A stretch of 64,000 nucleotides of DNA from CAWDPQ01 sp049642465 (GCA_049642465.1 JBAROV010000240.1:1-64000), one strand, 5' to 3'; positions 16,904-26,671 are shown, numbered from the stretch's first letter. Notes: a model not told the origin generated them from the letters alone. A program made the numbers and translations.

Positions 16904-18467
16904 TCGCCGCGGTGCGCTCCAGCTCGGCGTACTGTTTCCGCAACTTCCGATAGGCCGCCACGTGTTCAGGGACGGCACGAATTGGCGCGGCCGCTTCATC
17001 GGTAAAACCGGAGACAATCTCGTGCCACGCCACGGGCTGGATGCGTGACTGGTGCGCCTGGTAAGCGCGCAGCGCCGCGCCAAGACTCGCGCCGCTCGCG
17101 CTCGCAGCCGGATATACGTCGGCGCCAAAAACGTCCGCCATGATTTGCAGGATCTCGCGGTTCTGAGACGCGCCGCCAGTGACGCGAATGCGTGTGACTG
17201 GCCGCGTCGCCAGCTCCGACCAATGGTTCGCCATCGCCATCATCTGGCCTTCGACGAGTGCCCGCACGTTGGCGGGCCCATCGTCGGCGAGCAATCCGAA
17301 TCTCCGGACGCCGCCCGACGGGACAGTCGGCGTGATCTCGGCCTCCACCCACGGCAGCATGATTGCACCTGCGCTCGCCGGTGGCGTTGACGCCAACGCT
17401 CGCGAGAAGGCGTTCCAATCCATTCCGTACTGATCCCGAATGTGTTCCCGTGCAAGCGAGCCGTTGCGAAAACACACCAGCAGCATGTAGCCGCCGGCAG
17501 GCGATCCGAAGACGTTCGCGCCTCCGGGATTCTCGGGCGCCGTCGTGACCGGTCCGAAAACCGTATCGCTCGTGCCGAGGGAGATGCCGACATCTCCTTC
17601 GCCAACCAGCCCCGCACCAATCAGCGAAGAGGGGTTGTCCCCGGTCCACGGGATCAGCAAGGCTGCAGGGAATTCGTATCGCTGCTGCCAATAGCCTCCG
17701 AGCACACCAATTGATTCGGTTGACTGCCGAATTGCCGGCAGCCGCCGCCCGAGATCGGGAGCGGTCGCATCGAGGGCGCGTTGATCCCATCGCAGCATCC
17801 GGATGTCCATCAGATTCATGCCGGCGCCGTCGCCGGGATCGATGGGAGCATCGGATTCGAGGAGCAGCGACGCCATGAACGAGCTGACGAGGTGGATTCG
17901 TTCCGTCGCTGCATACGCGGCCGGGTCGTCTTCAGCGAATCGTTTGATTTGCGGTCCGGCAAACCGGGCAAACGGACGCGAGCCGGTCAGCCGCGCCACT
18001 GCATCATCGCCGCCCAGCGCCGCGGCTATCGCTGCGCATTGCCGCCCGGTGCTCTCGTCCATCCAGACCGGCGACTCGCTGCGGGAAAAGATTCCCTCGA
18101 GTTGATCCGCGAGCGCACGTGCCGGGTCGAGCTGGGCGATTCTCCGCAGTGCCGAGGCATTCAGGTATACAGTCCCGTGCTGCTGCGCGCATCCACCGAT
18201 GGCCGCGATCTGCGAGGCATCGATCGACGTCTCGCCCTCGAGCCTGCGCATCATCGTGTCGAGCGCTTCGACCCACATCAGCGGCGGGGATGTCACGACC
18301 AGGGCATCGGCGTGCCGCCGAACGCCGTTTGTCGTCTTGTAGTGGGGGAGATCGTTGTCGAATACTAGTGAGTGTTGGAACAGGACACGCCGGATCTTCG
18401 ATGACACTTCGATCACGGTTGCGGTCAGCGATTGGGTGCTGCTGTCGAACCCGAGGTACAGAGGCAT
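16884..18467 (-). CDS. FGGY-family carbohydrate kinase (xylulokinase-like)
   Basis: This 527-residue cytosolic kinase of the sugar-kinase/HSP70 fold has the phosphate-1 motif LGFDSSTQSLTATV near residues 4-17, as in D-xylulokinases. The second ATP motif is GISLGTSDTVFGP, and the adenosine motif is RVTGGASQNREIL followed by ASGASLGAALRAY. It would phosphorylate D-xylulose or a related ketose for the pentose phosphate pathway. ATG 18467 is chosen because homology begins there; an upstream in-frame ATG at 18569 would add 34 residues that overlap the divergent gene. The start is only 24 bp from the divergent DUF1697 gene, so promoters must overlap coding sequence. Confidence 0.9.
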   Translation of the reverse strand: MPLYLGFDSSTQSLTATVIEVSSKIRRVLFQHSLVFDNDLPHYKTTNGVRRHADALVVTSPPLMWVEALDTMMRRLEGETSIDASQIAAIGGCAQQHGTVYLNASALRRIAQLDPARALADQLEGIFSRSESPVWMDESTGRQCAAIAAALGGDDAVARLTGSRPFARFAGPQIKRFAEDDPAAYAATERIHLVSSFMASLLLESDAPIDPGDGAGMNLMDIRMLRWDQRALDATAPDLGRRLPAIRQSTESIGVLGGYWQQRYEFPAALLIPWTGDNPSSLIGAGLVGEGDVGISLGTSDTVFGPVTTAPENPGGANVFGSPAGGYMLLVCFRNGSLAREHIRDQYGMDWNAFSRALASTPPASAGAIMLPWVEAEITPTVPSGGVRRFGLLADDGPANVRALVEGQMMAMANHWSELATRPVTRIRVTGGASQNREILQIMADVFGADVYPAASASGASLGAALRAYQAHQSRIQPVAWHEIVSGFTDEAAAPIRAVPEHVAAYRKLRKQYAELERTAATSGAAP

Positions 18468-18491
18468 CGTGGTGTGTATTATTGCCGGAGC

Positions 18492-19031
18492 ATGCCGAAA
18501 TATGTAGCCTTCCTGCGCGCCGTCAACGTCGGGGGACGGGTGATCAAGATGCAGGAACTCAAGAAACACTTTGAATCCCTGCAGTTTTCGAACGTCGAAA
18601 CATTCATCGCGAGCGGCAACGTTGTCTTCGAGGCCAAAGAAAGAGACTCCGCGAAACTCGAGAGAAGGATCGAAGCCCGGCTTCGGGATGGGTTTGGTTA
18701 CGAGGTGGGGGCGTACGTGAGGTCCGTGAGCGAGGTCAGCGAGATTGCGCGCCGGAAGCCGTTTCCCGAATCAGCATTTACCAAGGGTGCCGTCGTCTAC
18801 ATTGCGTTCTTTCCGAATGCGCCGGATGCTGCCGCGAAGCGGAAGGTCAAGGCGCTCGAGAGCGAGATCGACGAGTTCCACGTCGCTGGGCGCGAAGTGC
18901 ACTGGCTCTGTCGCAAGGAACTCGAAGGCCGCCGCTCTGCAGGACCCCCTCTTGGAAAAGTCCTCGGGATGCAGGCCACCGTCCGCAACGTGAGGACGGT
19001 CGTTCGCCTTGCCGAGCGCTACTGCCCCTGA
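18492..19031 (+). CDS. DUF1697 domain-containing protein
   Basis: This is a small cytosolic protein of 179 residues. It begins MPKYVAFLRAVNVGG, with ETFIASGNVVFEA near residues 36-48. Those are the two most conserved blocks of the DUF1697 family, whose function is unknown. ATG 18492 gives the canonical N-terminus; longer open frame upstream is antisense to the kinase gene. The 3' end may overlap the pseudouridine synthase gene if that gene starts at TTG 19009. Co-transcription with the next two genes is likely. Confidence 0.9.
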   Translation: MPKYVAFLRAVNVGGRVIKMQELKKHFESLQFSNVETFIASGNVVFEAKERDSAKLERRIEARLRDGFGYEVGAYVRSVSEVSEIARRKPFPESAFTKGAVVYIAFFPNAPDAAAKRKVKALESEIDEFHVAGREVHWLCRKELEGRRSAGPPLGKVLGMQATVRNVRTVVRLAERYCP

Positions 19032-19035
19032 GGAC

Positions 19036-19794
19036 GTGACGATCGCAAGGCGAAGCCGCGCATCCATTCCACGCCGGTCGCGCGCGCTCGACATCGTTTA
19101 CGACGACGACTGGTTGATCGTCGTCAACAAACCAGCGGGGCTTCTCTCGGTGCCTCTCGAGCGGAAGCGCGACGTCCCGTCCGTGTTCGACTTACTCGTA
19201 GAGCGCTTCCGGTCGCACGGCAAGAAACGCCCCCTCGTCGTCCATCGAATCGACCAGGACTCGTCCGGCCTCGTGCTCTTTGCCAAGGACGCGCAATCGC
19301 GATACGCACTGATGGCGCAGTTCAGGCAACGCAAACCCGAGCGTGTTTACCAGGCAGTTGTGCACGGGCACGTCCACCCGCTGGATGGCACCTGGCACGA
19401 TCGGCTGGTCTGGGATACAAAGGCACTGATCCAGAAACCGGCGGCGCCGCAGGACCGGAATGCCGAGGTCGCCGTCAGCGAGTATCGGGTGCTCGAGCGG
19501 TTGAAGGGTGCCTGCTTGATCGAGGTTCGGCTGCGCACCGGAAGAAGGAACCAGATCCGAATCCAGGCGGCGCTGCGCGGCCATCCGCTGGTCGGAGAGC
19601 GTCGATACACGACGCCTGGCATGGAGCTCGAGTCGATTCACTTCGAACGCCAGGCACTGCATGCCTGGCGACTGACGGTTCGACACCCGCGCGACTCGCG
19701 AGTTCTGACGTTCGAAGTTCCGCCACCCCCGGACTTCCAGGACCTGCTTTCACGGCTGCGGCCGAAGCAAACAGGAGAGAAGCGCCATGATTGA
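19036..19794 (+). CDS. RluA-family RNA pseudouridine synthase
   Basis: This protein of about 252 residues isomerises uridine to pseudouridine in rRNA or tRNA. The catalytic motif HRIDQDSSGLVLFAK contains the invariant Asp (Asp73 counted from GTG 19036). NKPAGLLSVP (residues 31-40) and TGRRNQIRIQAALRGHPLVG (C-terminal half) are further family blocks. No N-terminal S4 RNA-binding domain is visible, as in the short RluA/TruC subgroup. The start is uncertain: GTG 19036 falls 4 nt after the preceding stop, while TTG 19009 would overlap it by 23 bp. Target RNA is not inferable. Confidence 0.9.
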   Translation: MTIARRSRASIPRRSRALDIVYDDDWLIVVNKPAGLLSVPLERKRDVPSVFDLLVERFRSHGKKRPLVVHRIDQDSSGLVLFAKDAQSRYALMAQFRQRKPERVYQAVVHGHVHPLDGTWHDRLVWDTKALIQKPAAPQDRNAEVAVSEYRVLERLKGACLIEVRLRTGRRNQIRIQAALRGHPLVGERRYTTPGMELESIHFERQALHAWRLTVRHPRDSRVLTFEVPPPPDFQDLLSRLRPKQTGEKRHD

Positions 19795-20332
19795 ACAGCA
19801 CTACCTCGAAGACACCCTGCTGCAGCTGAAGAAGCTGAAGGGGCAGGCCGAGAAGGCGATCGCGCAGATCAATGACGAGCAGTTCTTTGCGACGCTCGAT
19901 CCCGAATCGAACAGCATCGCCATCATCATGAAGCACATTGCGGGCAACATGCGGTCACGCTGGACCGACTTCCTCACCTCGGACGGCGAGAAACCAGACA
20001 GAAACCGCGATGGCGAGTTTCTCGTCGACTCCAACGAGAGCCGTTCGCAGGTGATGGCGGCATGGGAGGACGGCTGGACGCGGCTCGCAGGGGCGGTGTC
20101 ATCGCTCAGACCAGACGATCTTGGTCGAAGGGTCAAAATTCGCGGTGAAGAACACAGCGTGGTGGAAGCGATCAATCGTCAGGTGACGCATTACGCGGCT
20201 CACATCGGGCAGATTGTGCTGCTCGCCAAGCACTACGCCGGTCCACGCTGGCAGACCCTGAGTATTCCGCGCGGCAAGTCGCGCGAGATTGACGTGTCGA
20301 AAAAGGGCTCGCCGTACGCCTATAAACCCTAG
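19787..20332 (+). CDS. DUF1572/DinB-superfamily protein
   Basis: This 181-residue protein resembles the DUF1572 branch of the DinB/YfiT four-helix-bundle metalloprotein superfamily. Three potential metal-ligand histidines are present: one in IIMKHIAGNM (about residue 47) and two in VTHYAAHIGQIVLLAKHY (about residues 134-138). It ends with a basic KKGSPYAYKP tail. The family is linked to thiol-dependent reactions, but no role is established for this branch. ATG 19787 overlaps the preceding gene by 8 bp, so translation is probably coupled. The 3' end overlaps the convergent peptidase gene by 4 bp. Confidence 0.88.
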   Translation: MIEQHYLEDTLLQLKKLKGQAEKAIAQINDEQFFATLDPESNSIAIIMKHIAGNMRSRWTDFLTSDGEKPDRNRDGEFLVDSNESRSQVMAAWEDGWTRLAGAVSSLRPDDLGRRVKIRGEEHSVVEAINRQVTHYAAHIGQIVLLAKHYAGPRWQTLSIPRGKSREIDVSKKGSPYAYKP

Positions 20333-21813
20333 CTGCGCGGTTTGCGAATGGCCGACGCGGGGATCGCGGGGACCTTCTGGACGACCCCCTTCTCGACCAC
20401 GAGTTTTTCCATCGCGTCGAGCTCCATCGGGAGAAAGTCGGTGAAATTCTCAACACCCGTTGGCGTGACGACGACCGTGTCTTCGAACCGCAGGTACAAG
20501 TTCTCTTCGGGCACGCGGAGTTGTGGATCGATGGAGAACACCTGCCCCGGCTTGAGCGGTCCGCCACGATAGCCGCCGACATCGTGCACGGCCATGCCAA
20601 CGGTGTGAGAGAAGACGCCGCCGCCGCGTTCAACCAGCGTGCGCGCGGCTTTCTCATAAACAGGTTTTGAGAACTTCGTCCGGGCAAACACGGGTTCCAT
20701 CGCCCGAGCGGCTTCCTTCATGATTTGGTCGGCGGTGACGGCCGGCCGTACTCGCGTCAGCACTGCTTTGTGGTACTCGAGCACGAATTGCAGCAGTTCG
20801 CGCTGCCACACGTTGTATTTCCCGTTGACCGGCCACACCCGCCCGACGTCGCTCGTGTAGTAGCGATAGTCGGGAGCGTAGTCCATCAGGACCAGATCGC
20901 CATCCTTGAGCGTGGAGGTGTTGCGGAAGTAGTGCATGTTGTTGATATTCTCGGTGCCGCTCGCCGTGATCGATCGATAACCTTCGAGCCGCGCGTCGTT
21001 GACGAGAAACACGTAGTGCGCGGCCGCATCCAGTTGAAATTCCGTCACACCCGGCTCCGTGCTGCGCATCGCCTCCATCAGACCAAGGCCCGCGAGCTGG
21101 GACGCACGGCGGATCATCGCAATTTCCCGTTCGCTCTTGACGCTCCGCATCTCGTCGAGGATGGGATTGAGATTGCGGATCTCAGACCTCGCGTGCCGGC
21201 TGCGCAGCAGCTCGACGAACCGGCGGTGCCGAGGCGCGGCACCATCCCAGAAGTCGTTGGCCCGTGCGGTTTCCGCCGCGACGAGTTCCCCGCGGCTCTG
21301 CCCGAGATTCTCGGGCGGGCTGAACTCGGCGTAAATCGCCGCCGCCGTGCTGCCACGACTACCGCCTGCCTGCGACGAAACGCCAGCCTGAACGAGAGGC
21401 CAATTGGTTCCCACCATCTCGGTAACAGGTCGGACATCGTCCACGCCGGAAATGCGCTTGACGAGGTCGACGTCTTCAGCTGACAACACCCGTCCTTCTG
21501 CCGCTTCCAGCCGGGGGTTGCGAGCCGGCAGGTAGATCGTGGCCTTCTTCGTCCGCCCGTCGAGTAGCAGGTAAGCCCCAGGCGTTTCAATGCCTGACAG
21601 GTAATAGAACGTGTTGTGCTGGCGCGGAAGGGTGAAGCCCTGCGTTTGCGGCATTCCCTGGACCACGGCAACGGCATTCGTGCCGATCTGCTCGAACACC
21701 CGCGCGTGACGTGATCGGAATTCGTCCGCCGGAAAGTCGGTCTGGTAATACTGCGCCGCAAGCGACGCTGAGATGCACAGAGCTGTTGCGACCGCCAGTG
21801 CTGAGAACCTCAT
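20329..21813 (-). CDS. secreted M24 Xaa-Pro aminopeptidase
   Basis: This 494-residue metallopeptidase has a signal peptide (residues 1-20), an N-terminal creatinase-like domain and a C-terminal pita-bread domain. Expected metal ligands occur in order: Asp in LVLMDYAPDY, Asp in YTSDVGRVW, His in VHDVGGYRGG, Glu in VPEENLYLRFEDT and Glu in that same block. It removes N-terminal residues preceding proline. ATG 21813 overlaps the upstream M1 aminopeptidase stop (ATGA), so the two exported aminopeptidases are translationally coupled. An in-frame start at 21858 would lie inside the upstream gene and precede the signal peptide. Confidence 0.92.
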   Translation of the reverse strand: MRFSALAVATALCISASLAAQYYQTDFPADEFRSRHARVFEQIGTNAVAVVQGMPQTQGFTLPRQHNTFYYLSGIETPGAYLLLDGRTKKATIYLPARNPRLEAAEGRVLSAEDVDLVKRISGVDDVRPVTEMVGTNWPLVQAGVSSQAGGSRGSTAAAIYAEFSPPENLGQSRGELVAAETARANDFWDGAAPRHRRFVELLRSRHARSEIRNLNPILDEMRSVKSEREIAMIRRASQLAGLGLMEAMRSTEPGVTEFQLDAAAHYVFLVNDARLEGYRSITASGTENINNMHYFRNTSTLKDGDLVLMDYAPDYRYYTSDVGRVWPVNGKYNVWQRELLQFVLEYHKAVLTRVRPAVTADQIMKEAARAMEPVFARTKFSKPVYEKAARTLVERGGGVFSHTVGMAVHDVGGYRGGPLKPGQVFSIDPQLRVPEENLYLRFEDTVVVTPTGVENFTDFLPMELDAMEKLVVEKGVVQKVPAIPASAIRKPRS

Positions 21814-23432
21814 TGCCGTGACCTCCGTGTCACGCTCGCGCTCTCGAGGAGAGTCCACGTGTGTGGATCGATTGACAGGGCAGTGGGCTCCTTTTCGCTG
21901 ATGATTCTGAAATGCCCGTCGACCGTTGACAGCTCCACCCGCTGAACGCTGATCTCGCCATCACTGGTCGCGATGCCGATCTCCAGCGGCAGCCGGTATG
22001 CCGGGCCGGCTTGCACCTGCTGCAGCTGCAAGTCGATGCGCCTGGCTGTGCCGTCGTACACCCATGTGCCGACGAGGGTCGGCAGACCGGGGCGTTTGAG
22101 CCACTGATCGAAGAACCACCCCAGCTCCATGCCAGAGACCTGCTGCATCACCTGGCGAAAATCGTCGGTGGACGCATTGAGGTTGCGGTATCTGCGATAG
22201 TACTCGCGCACGCCCTGCCAGAACTTGTCGGTGCCGACGATGCCACGCAGCATGTGCAGGACCCAACCGGCCTTTTGGTAGACGAGACGATTCAGCACGC
22301 GCTTCATGTCATCGAGATTCCGGTGGATCACGGGCTGGTCCGGCGCGGCTCGCTGCGCCTCCAGAATGACGTTCACGTCGTTTTTCAAACCACCGACGAA
22401 TGCATCGGGGCCACTGAACTGTTCCGTGTACAGATGTGCGAAGTAGGTCGCAAATCCCTCGCTCAGCCAAACCTCATCCCAATCCTTCTCGGTGACGGCG
22501 TTGCCCCACCACTGGTGCGCGACTTCGTGGACGACGGGGCCACGGCCCTGGGTGACGCCTTTCTCTCCGTAGAAGATCGCGGACGCCTGTTCCATCCCCC
22601 CGCTGACGCCGGCGGCCTCGACGTGGGCGAGCTTCTCGTACGGATACGCGCCGATGGCATCGCTGAAATACTCGAAGGCCTTCGGGCCGGTGAGTCCGAA
22701 CAAGTTGAGAGCCTGCGCGCTGTCCCGCGGAAAGGCCCAGACCTGCTGGGGAATGCCGCGAACGACGCCGCCATGATGGACGGCGAACCGCGCAATGCCG
22801 AGGGCGTACAACCATGAAGCAATCGGAACGGATTGCCGCCAGTGCGTACGCCGTTCGTCGTCAGGGAGATCCACCTCGGAAATCAATACGCCGTTGGCCA
22901 CGACCTGGTAGCGCGCCGGTGCGTCCACGAGGAACTCGCCCGTTGCCTTATCGTACGGATGGTCGATGGTGGGGAGCCAGTGACGGGCGTTGTCCGGCCA
23001 GTTCTCACTGAACGCGCTCCATTCGCCATGAATGTTCTGGACGAACTTCAAGCCGGCCAGCGGGATTCCACTGTACGAAACCGTTACGGCGATGTCTGAA
23101 CCGCCTGGCACCGACACGGGAATTCGCAGGCGGTTCGACTCGTGATGGAAGGCGACGGCAGCTCCTTGCACCTTGACTGCCGACACCGTCATCCCTCCCT
23201 TCCCGTCGACTGCTGAAGACAGATCGAGGAACAGCTCCTTGACCGTGCCCGCCAGGACGTGGAACGCCCCTGTCATTTCGCCGTCAACTGTGTTCGATCT
23301 GTCGCTGACCCGCAGCTTGAAGATGTAGTGCAAGGCATCTATGCCCGGCTGCCGAGGATAGGTGTCGGCGCGAGCCGGAACTGCCCGGAGAACACAAAGA
23401 CTCACCACGAGAAGCGTGCTCAAGGTCCGCAT
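21810..23432 (-). CDS. secreted M1 family aminopeptidase
   Basis: This 540-residue zinc peptidase has a signal peptide (residues 1-22). The gluzincin motif is intact: HEVAH (His302, Glu303, His306) with the third ligand Glu325 in WLSEGFATYF. The substrate-anchoring exopeptidase motif appears as GGMEQAS (residues 278-284) in place of the usual GAMEN. It is shorter than PepN-type enzymes and lacks the large C-terminal helical domain. It is the first gene of a two-gene unit with the Xaa-Pro aminopeptidase, suggesting sequential trimming of extracellular peptides. Confidence 0.93.
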   Translation of the reverse strand: MRTLSTLLVVSLCVLRAVPARADTYPRQPGIDALHYIFKLRVSDRSNTVDGEMTGAFHVLAGTVKELFLDLSSAVDGKGGMTVSAVKVQGAAVAFHHESNRLRIPVSVPGGSDIAVTVSYSGIPLAGLKFVQNIHGEWSAFSENWPDNARHWLPTIDHPYDKATGEFLVDAPARYQVVANGVLISEVDLPDDERRTHWRQSVPIASWLYALGIARFAVHHGGVVRGIPQQVWAFPRDSAQALNLFGLTGPKAFEYFSDAIGAYPYEKLAHVEAAGVSGGMEQASAIFYGEKGVTQGRGPVVHEVAHQWWGNAVTEKDWDEVWLSEGFATYFAHLYTEQFSGPDAFVGGLKNDVNVILEAQRAAPDQPVIHRNLDDMKRVLNRLVYQKAGWVLHMLRGIVGTDKFWQGVREYYRRYRNLNASTDDFRQVMQQVSGMELGWFFDQWLKRPGLPTLVGTWVYDGTARRIDLQLQQVQAGPAYRLPLEIGIATSDGEISVQRVELSTVDGHFRIISEKEPTALSIDPHTWTLLESASVTRRSRQ

Positions 23433-23478
23433 GAATGTCGGCAGTATAGAAGGTCACGCGTCCGTGTGAGGAGCTATT

Positions 23479-24690
23479 TTGTCCGCCCTGTGGGGTAAGC
23501 TTCAGCACGTGCTGATAGACAAGGCGCGTCAGCGCTTTCAGGAATTGTTCGGGACACCGCCAGCGGGAGTGGTCTTCGCGCCGGGGCGAGTCAACCTCGT
23601 AGGGGAGCACACGGATTACAACGACGGATTCGTGCTGCCGATGGCGGTTCAAAAGGGCATCGCGCTCGCATTTGCTCCACGCAGCGATGACGTGCTGCGT
23701 GTGCATTCGGCGGACGTACCGCAGACACGGGACCTGGAGCTGGCACAACTCCGGCACCGCGTCAGCGTCGAGCCCGATCGGACGGGCCATCGTGGCGGCT
23801 GGTTCGGGTACGTCGCGGGTGTGGCGTGGTCCATGCTCGGCGCCGGAATGGCCATTCGTGGCGCCGATATCGCCTTGACCGGCGACTTGCCGATGGGTGC
23901 TGGCCTTTCATCCTCTGCGGCGCTCGAAGTCGGGATCGCGCGTGCGCTGGTGGCGGTCTCCGACGTGGAATGGGATCCAAAAGCGATCGCGCTCATGGCG
24001 CAGCGTGCCGAAATCGAGTTTGCCGGGGTCGCCTGCGGCATCATGGACCAACTCGTGGTGGCAGCCGCACACGAGGACTGCGCGCTGCTCATCGACTGTC
24101 GATCGCTCGAGACGCGCGATGTTGCGCTACCTCGACAGATGAGCGTGCTTATTCTGGATAGCGGTGTGCGCCGCGACCTCGCTTCGAGTGCCTACAACGA
24201 ACGCCGCGCCTCCTGCGAGCGCGCGGCCGACGCCATCCGGCTTCGACATCCGGAAGTGATTGCCCTTCGAGACGCAGACCTGGCGATGTTGGACGAAGCC
24301 AGATCTGCGCTGAGTGGAGATGACTACCGACGCGCCCGCCACGTGATTCTGGAGAACCCGAGACCCGCAGCGTTCAGCGAGGCCTTGACGGCAGGCAATT
24401 TCCGGCGCGCCGGTGAGGTGATGGGTGAGTCTCACGCAAGTCTCAGAGATTTGTATGACGTATCCACCCCCGAACTCGACGTGTTGGTTGACGCGGCGGT
24501 CTCCGTGCCGGGCTGCTACGGCGCCCGACTGACAGGTGCCGGATTTGGCGGATGCGTCGTGGCAATCGCGGACGTCGAGGCAAGCGAGTCGGTAATAGCA
24601 CGGGTGAAGTCAGAGTACTCCGCACGATGCGATCGTGACGCGCCCGGGATCGTCACCCGCGCCGCAGCGGGCGCCCGACTCATCCGCTGA
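23479..24690 (+). CDS. galK: galactokinase
   Basis: This GHMP kinase of 403 residues phosphorylates galactose at C1 in the Leloir pathway. The galactokinase signature APGRVNLVGEHTDYNDGF lies at residues 34-51. The GHMP ATP motif LPMGAGLSSSAALEV and a C-terminal GAGFGGCVV are intact. The start is probably TTG 23479, preceded by a GAGGAG ribosome-binding site at 23468-23473 with 5-nt spacing. A GTG at 23509 would shorten the N-terminus by 10 residues. No galT or galE is adjacent. The gene is divergent from the M1 gene across 46 bp. Confidence 0.95.
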   Translation: MSALWGKLQHVLIDKARQRFQELFGTPPAGVVFAPGRVNLVGEHTDYNDGFVLPMAVQKGIALAFAPRSDDVLRVHSADVPQTRDLELAQLRHRVSVEPDRTGHRGGWFGYVAGVAWSMLGAGMAIRGADIALTGDLPMGAGLSSSAALEVGIARALVAVSDVEWDPKAIALMAQRAEIEFAGVACGIMDQLVVAAAHEDCALLIDCRSLETRDVALPRQMSVLILDSGVRRDLASSAYNERRASCERAADAIRLRHPEVIALRDADLAMLDEARSALSGDDYRRARHVILENPRPAAFSEALTAGNFRRAGEVMGESHASLRDLYDVSTPELDVLVDAAVSVPGCYGARLTGAGFGGCVVAIADVEASESVIARVKSEYSARCDRDAPGIVTRAAAGARLIR

Positions 24691-24709
24691 GGTCGGTCGT
24701 CATCCCGAA

Positions 24710-26665
24710 CTAACGCCGCAGCAGACGAAGTTCCGCGGACGATCGGCGTGACCCAGCGCCAACGAGGGCTGGTTCTGGAGCGGCCGCCACGCTTGCGACC
24801 GACGCGGCCAGGCTGGGGGCCAGCAGCTCGAGCAGCCGAAGTTGATCCTCAGAAAACGCGTTCGATGTCGACGAGTAGAGCGACAGGACCCCGACACACG
24901 TACCGTCATGAGTGAGCGGAACCGCGAGGGCTGCCAAAAGCGGGGGAGACATCGTCGAGGCGCCCACGCCGAGATCGAGTGAGGCTTCAGCATTGAGCGC
25001 GCCTCGTCTCGTTGCAGACACCCACCCGGCGATCCCGCCGCCCCGTGGTTTTCTCACCTGCCGCAGGTGCGCCGCGTGTGCCCCCGCCGCGTATCCAACC
25101 GTCACCGCGTCACACCGATCGTCGTTGACGAAGAGCGCCATCGATGTGCACGGCACCATGCTGCGCAGCATCATCCATGCGAGCGCGCCGACGTCGGTCA
25201 GCGATGCTTCACCGGAGACGGCCCTCGCCAGGCTGCTGACGGCGAGCACTTCGTCTGAGACAGCCGCTTCCGCGGAGACCGCAGGCTCGGACACGATCTG
25301 CTTCACCGCCTCTCTTGCGTCGCCGAGGGCGCGTGCCACCGGGTGCGCCGCTTCGTCGGACGGCGGCATGATTCGCTGATACGACGCAATGAATGTGTCG
25401 ACGATGTTCGGGTCGTACATGACGCCGCGTCGCTCCGTGACGATCCTCAAGGCCTCCTGATCGGACATCCGGCGCCGGTACGGACGATCGGAAGTCAGCG
25501 CGTCGAAGCAATCAACAACCGACAGGATGCGTGCGCCGATTGGAATCTCGGTCCCGCGGAGGCCGTCGGGGTATCCCGAGCCATCCCAGTTCTCGTGGTG
25601 GTGGCGGACGATCGGGACGACTGGATACGGAAATTCAATCGACGACAGGATCTCTGCCCCAATGGGCGCGTGCAGCTTCATCTTTTCGAATTCTGCGGGC
25701 GTGAGTTTGCCGGGTTTGTTGAGGATGTGCTCCGGCACCGCGATCTTGCCCGTGTCGTGCAGCAGCGCCGCCGCCTCGATCGCCTGCAGCGTCAAGGGGT
25801 CCGTCACGCCCATTTCGCGAGCGAGGGCAATGGCCCCGGTTTGCACCCGGCGGATGTGACTGTGGGTGACTTCGTCCTTCGCATCGATTGCGGTGGCGAG
25901 GGTCTCGACGGTCGAGAAGTACAGCCGATTCAGCTTGTCGACGTGCCCTTTCGCATCTTCGAGGCGGCCGAACGACGATCGCAGCGTCAGATACGAAATG
26001 AAGAGCAACGGCGGGATGAGCGCGATTGCGGTGTAGTGAACCTGATGGAGCGCAACGACCAGCAGCAGCGCCACCGATGCTCCGGCGGCATAGCTTGGCG
26101 CCAGCCACAAAAAGTGATCTCGCCACACCTTGAGAGGATGCTCGCGCGCATCGAGCGCAATGGCAGCCGCGGTCAGCCCGCTGTTGACGACGAAATATGT
26201 CGTGGCGAGGAGCGCCAGCGGTACCAGCAATCCTCCAGGAGGCGCATCACTCCCGAGCAGCGGTGGGACGTCCGCAACCGCGAAGAAGATTGCGCCTGAG
26301 ATCCACACGGCGAGCGTCAGGTTGCCGAAGTTGAACAGGACCTGCTCGCGCGTCATCCTGCGGCGCCAACCGAGGACCAGACTATCGAGCGCGAGAGTGA
26401 CCGCAGCAGCCTCAGGACCGAACAACAGAACGCAGGTGAACCCGAACATCTCAGACACTGAGAGCGTCGAGTTGATGGACGGTATCTTGAGAGTGAATCT
26501 GCCGGAGACAATGGTCAGCGCCGCAAATACCGCGAGCTCAACGCTGATCCCGTTCCGCGCCAGGCGGCCTGCGCTCAGTGCAAAGAGAATGGTGCCGCCG
26601 AGGCCGACGGCCGCGATATACGCGCGGCCGACCGGCGGCATGACCTTGGAGGTGTCTGCACCCAC
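24710..26665 (-). CDS. membrane HD-GYP domain phosphodiesterase with C-terminal GAF-like domain
   Basis: This 651-residue protein has about seven hydrophobic helices in residues 10-245 (a MASE-type sensor), then an HD-GYP domain and a GAF-like C-terminal domain. The catalytic signature is complete: LLHDTGKIAVP, later HHHENWDGSGYPDGLRG, and FDALTSDRPYR. Such proteins hydrolyse c-di-GMP, or c-GAMP in some lineages. The domain order suggests that membrane and cytosolic ligands tune turnover. The start is GTG 26665, 6 nt after the subtilase stop; ATG 26641 is an alternative. The gap is too short for a separate promoter, so expression should depend on the subtilase gene. Confidence 0.9.
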   Translation of the reverse strand: MGADTSKVMPPVGRAYIAAVGLGGTILFALSAGRLARNGISVELAVFAALTIVSGRFTLKIPSINSTLSVSEMFGFTCVLLFGPEAAAVTLALDSLVLGWRRRMTREQVLFNFGNLTLAVWISGAIFFAVADVPPLLGSDAPPGGLLVPLALLATTYFVVNSGLTAAAIALDAREHPLKVWRDHFLWLAPSYAAGASVALLLVVALHQVHYTAIALIPPLLFISYLTLRSSFGRLEDAKGHVDKLNRLYFSTVETLATAIDAKDEVTHSHIRRVQTGAIALAREMGVTDPLTLQAIEAAALLHDTGKIAVPEHILNKPGKLTPAEFEKMKLHAPIGAEILSSIEFPYPVVPIVRHHHENWDGSGYPDGLRGTEIPIGARILSVVDCFDALTSDRPYRRRMSDQEALRIVTERRGVMYDPNIVDTFIASYQRIMPPSDEAAHPVARALGDAREAVKQIVSEPAVSAEAAVSDEVLAVSSLARAVSGEASLTDVGALAWMMLRSMVPCTSMALFVNDDRCDAVTVGYAAGAHAAHLRQVRKPRGGGIAGWVSATRRGALNAEASLDLGVGASTMSPPLLAALAVPLTHDGTCVGVLSLYSSTSNAFSEDQLRLLELLAPSLAASVASVAAAPEPALVGAGSRRSSAELRLLRR

Positions 26666-26671
26666 TCGTGC

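Noticed and set aside
23443..23450. Overlapping TATACT/TATAGA -10 boxes between the M1 gene and galK
   Set aside because: No -35 hexamer at 16-18 bp on either strand, and the minus-strand start would be almost leaderless.
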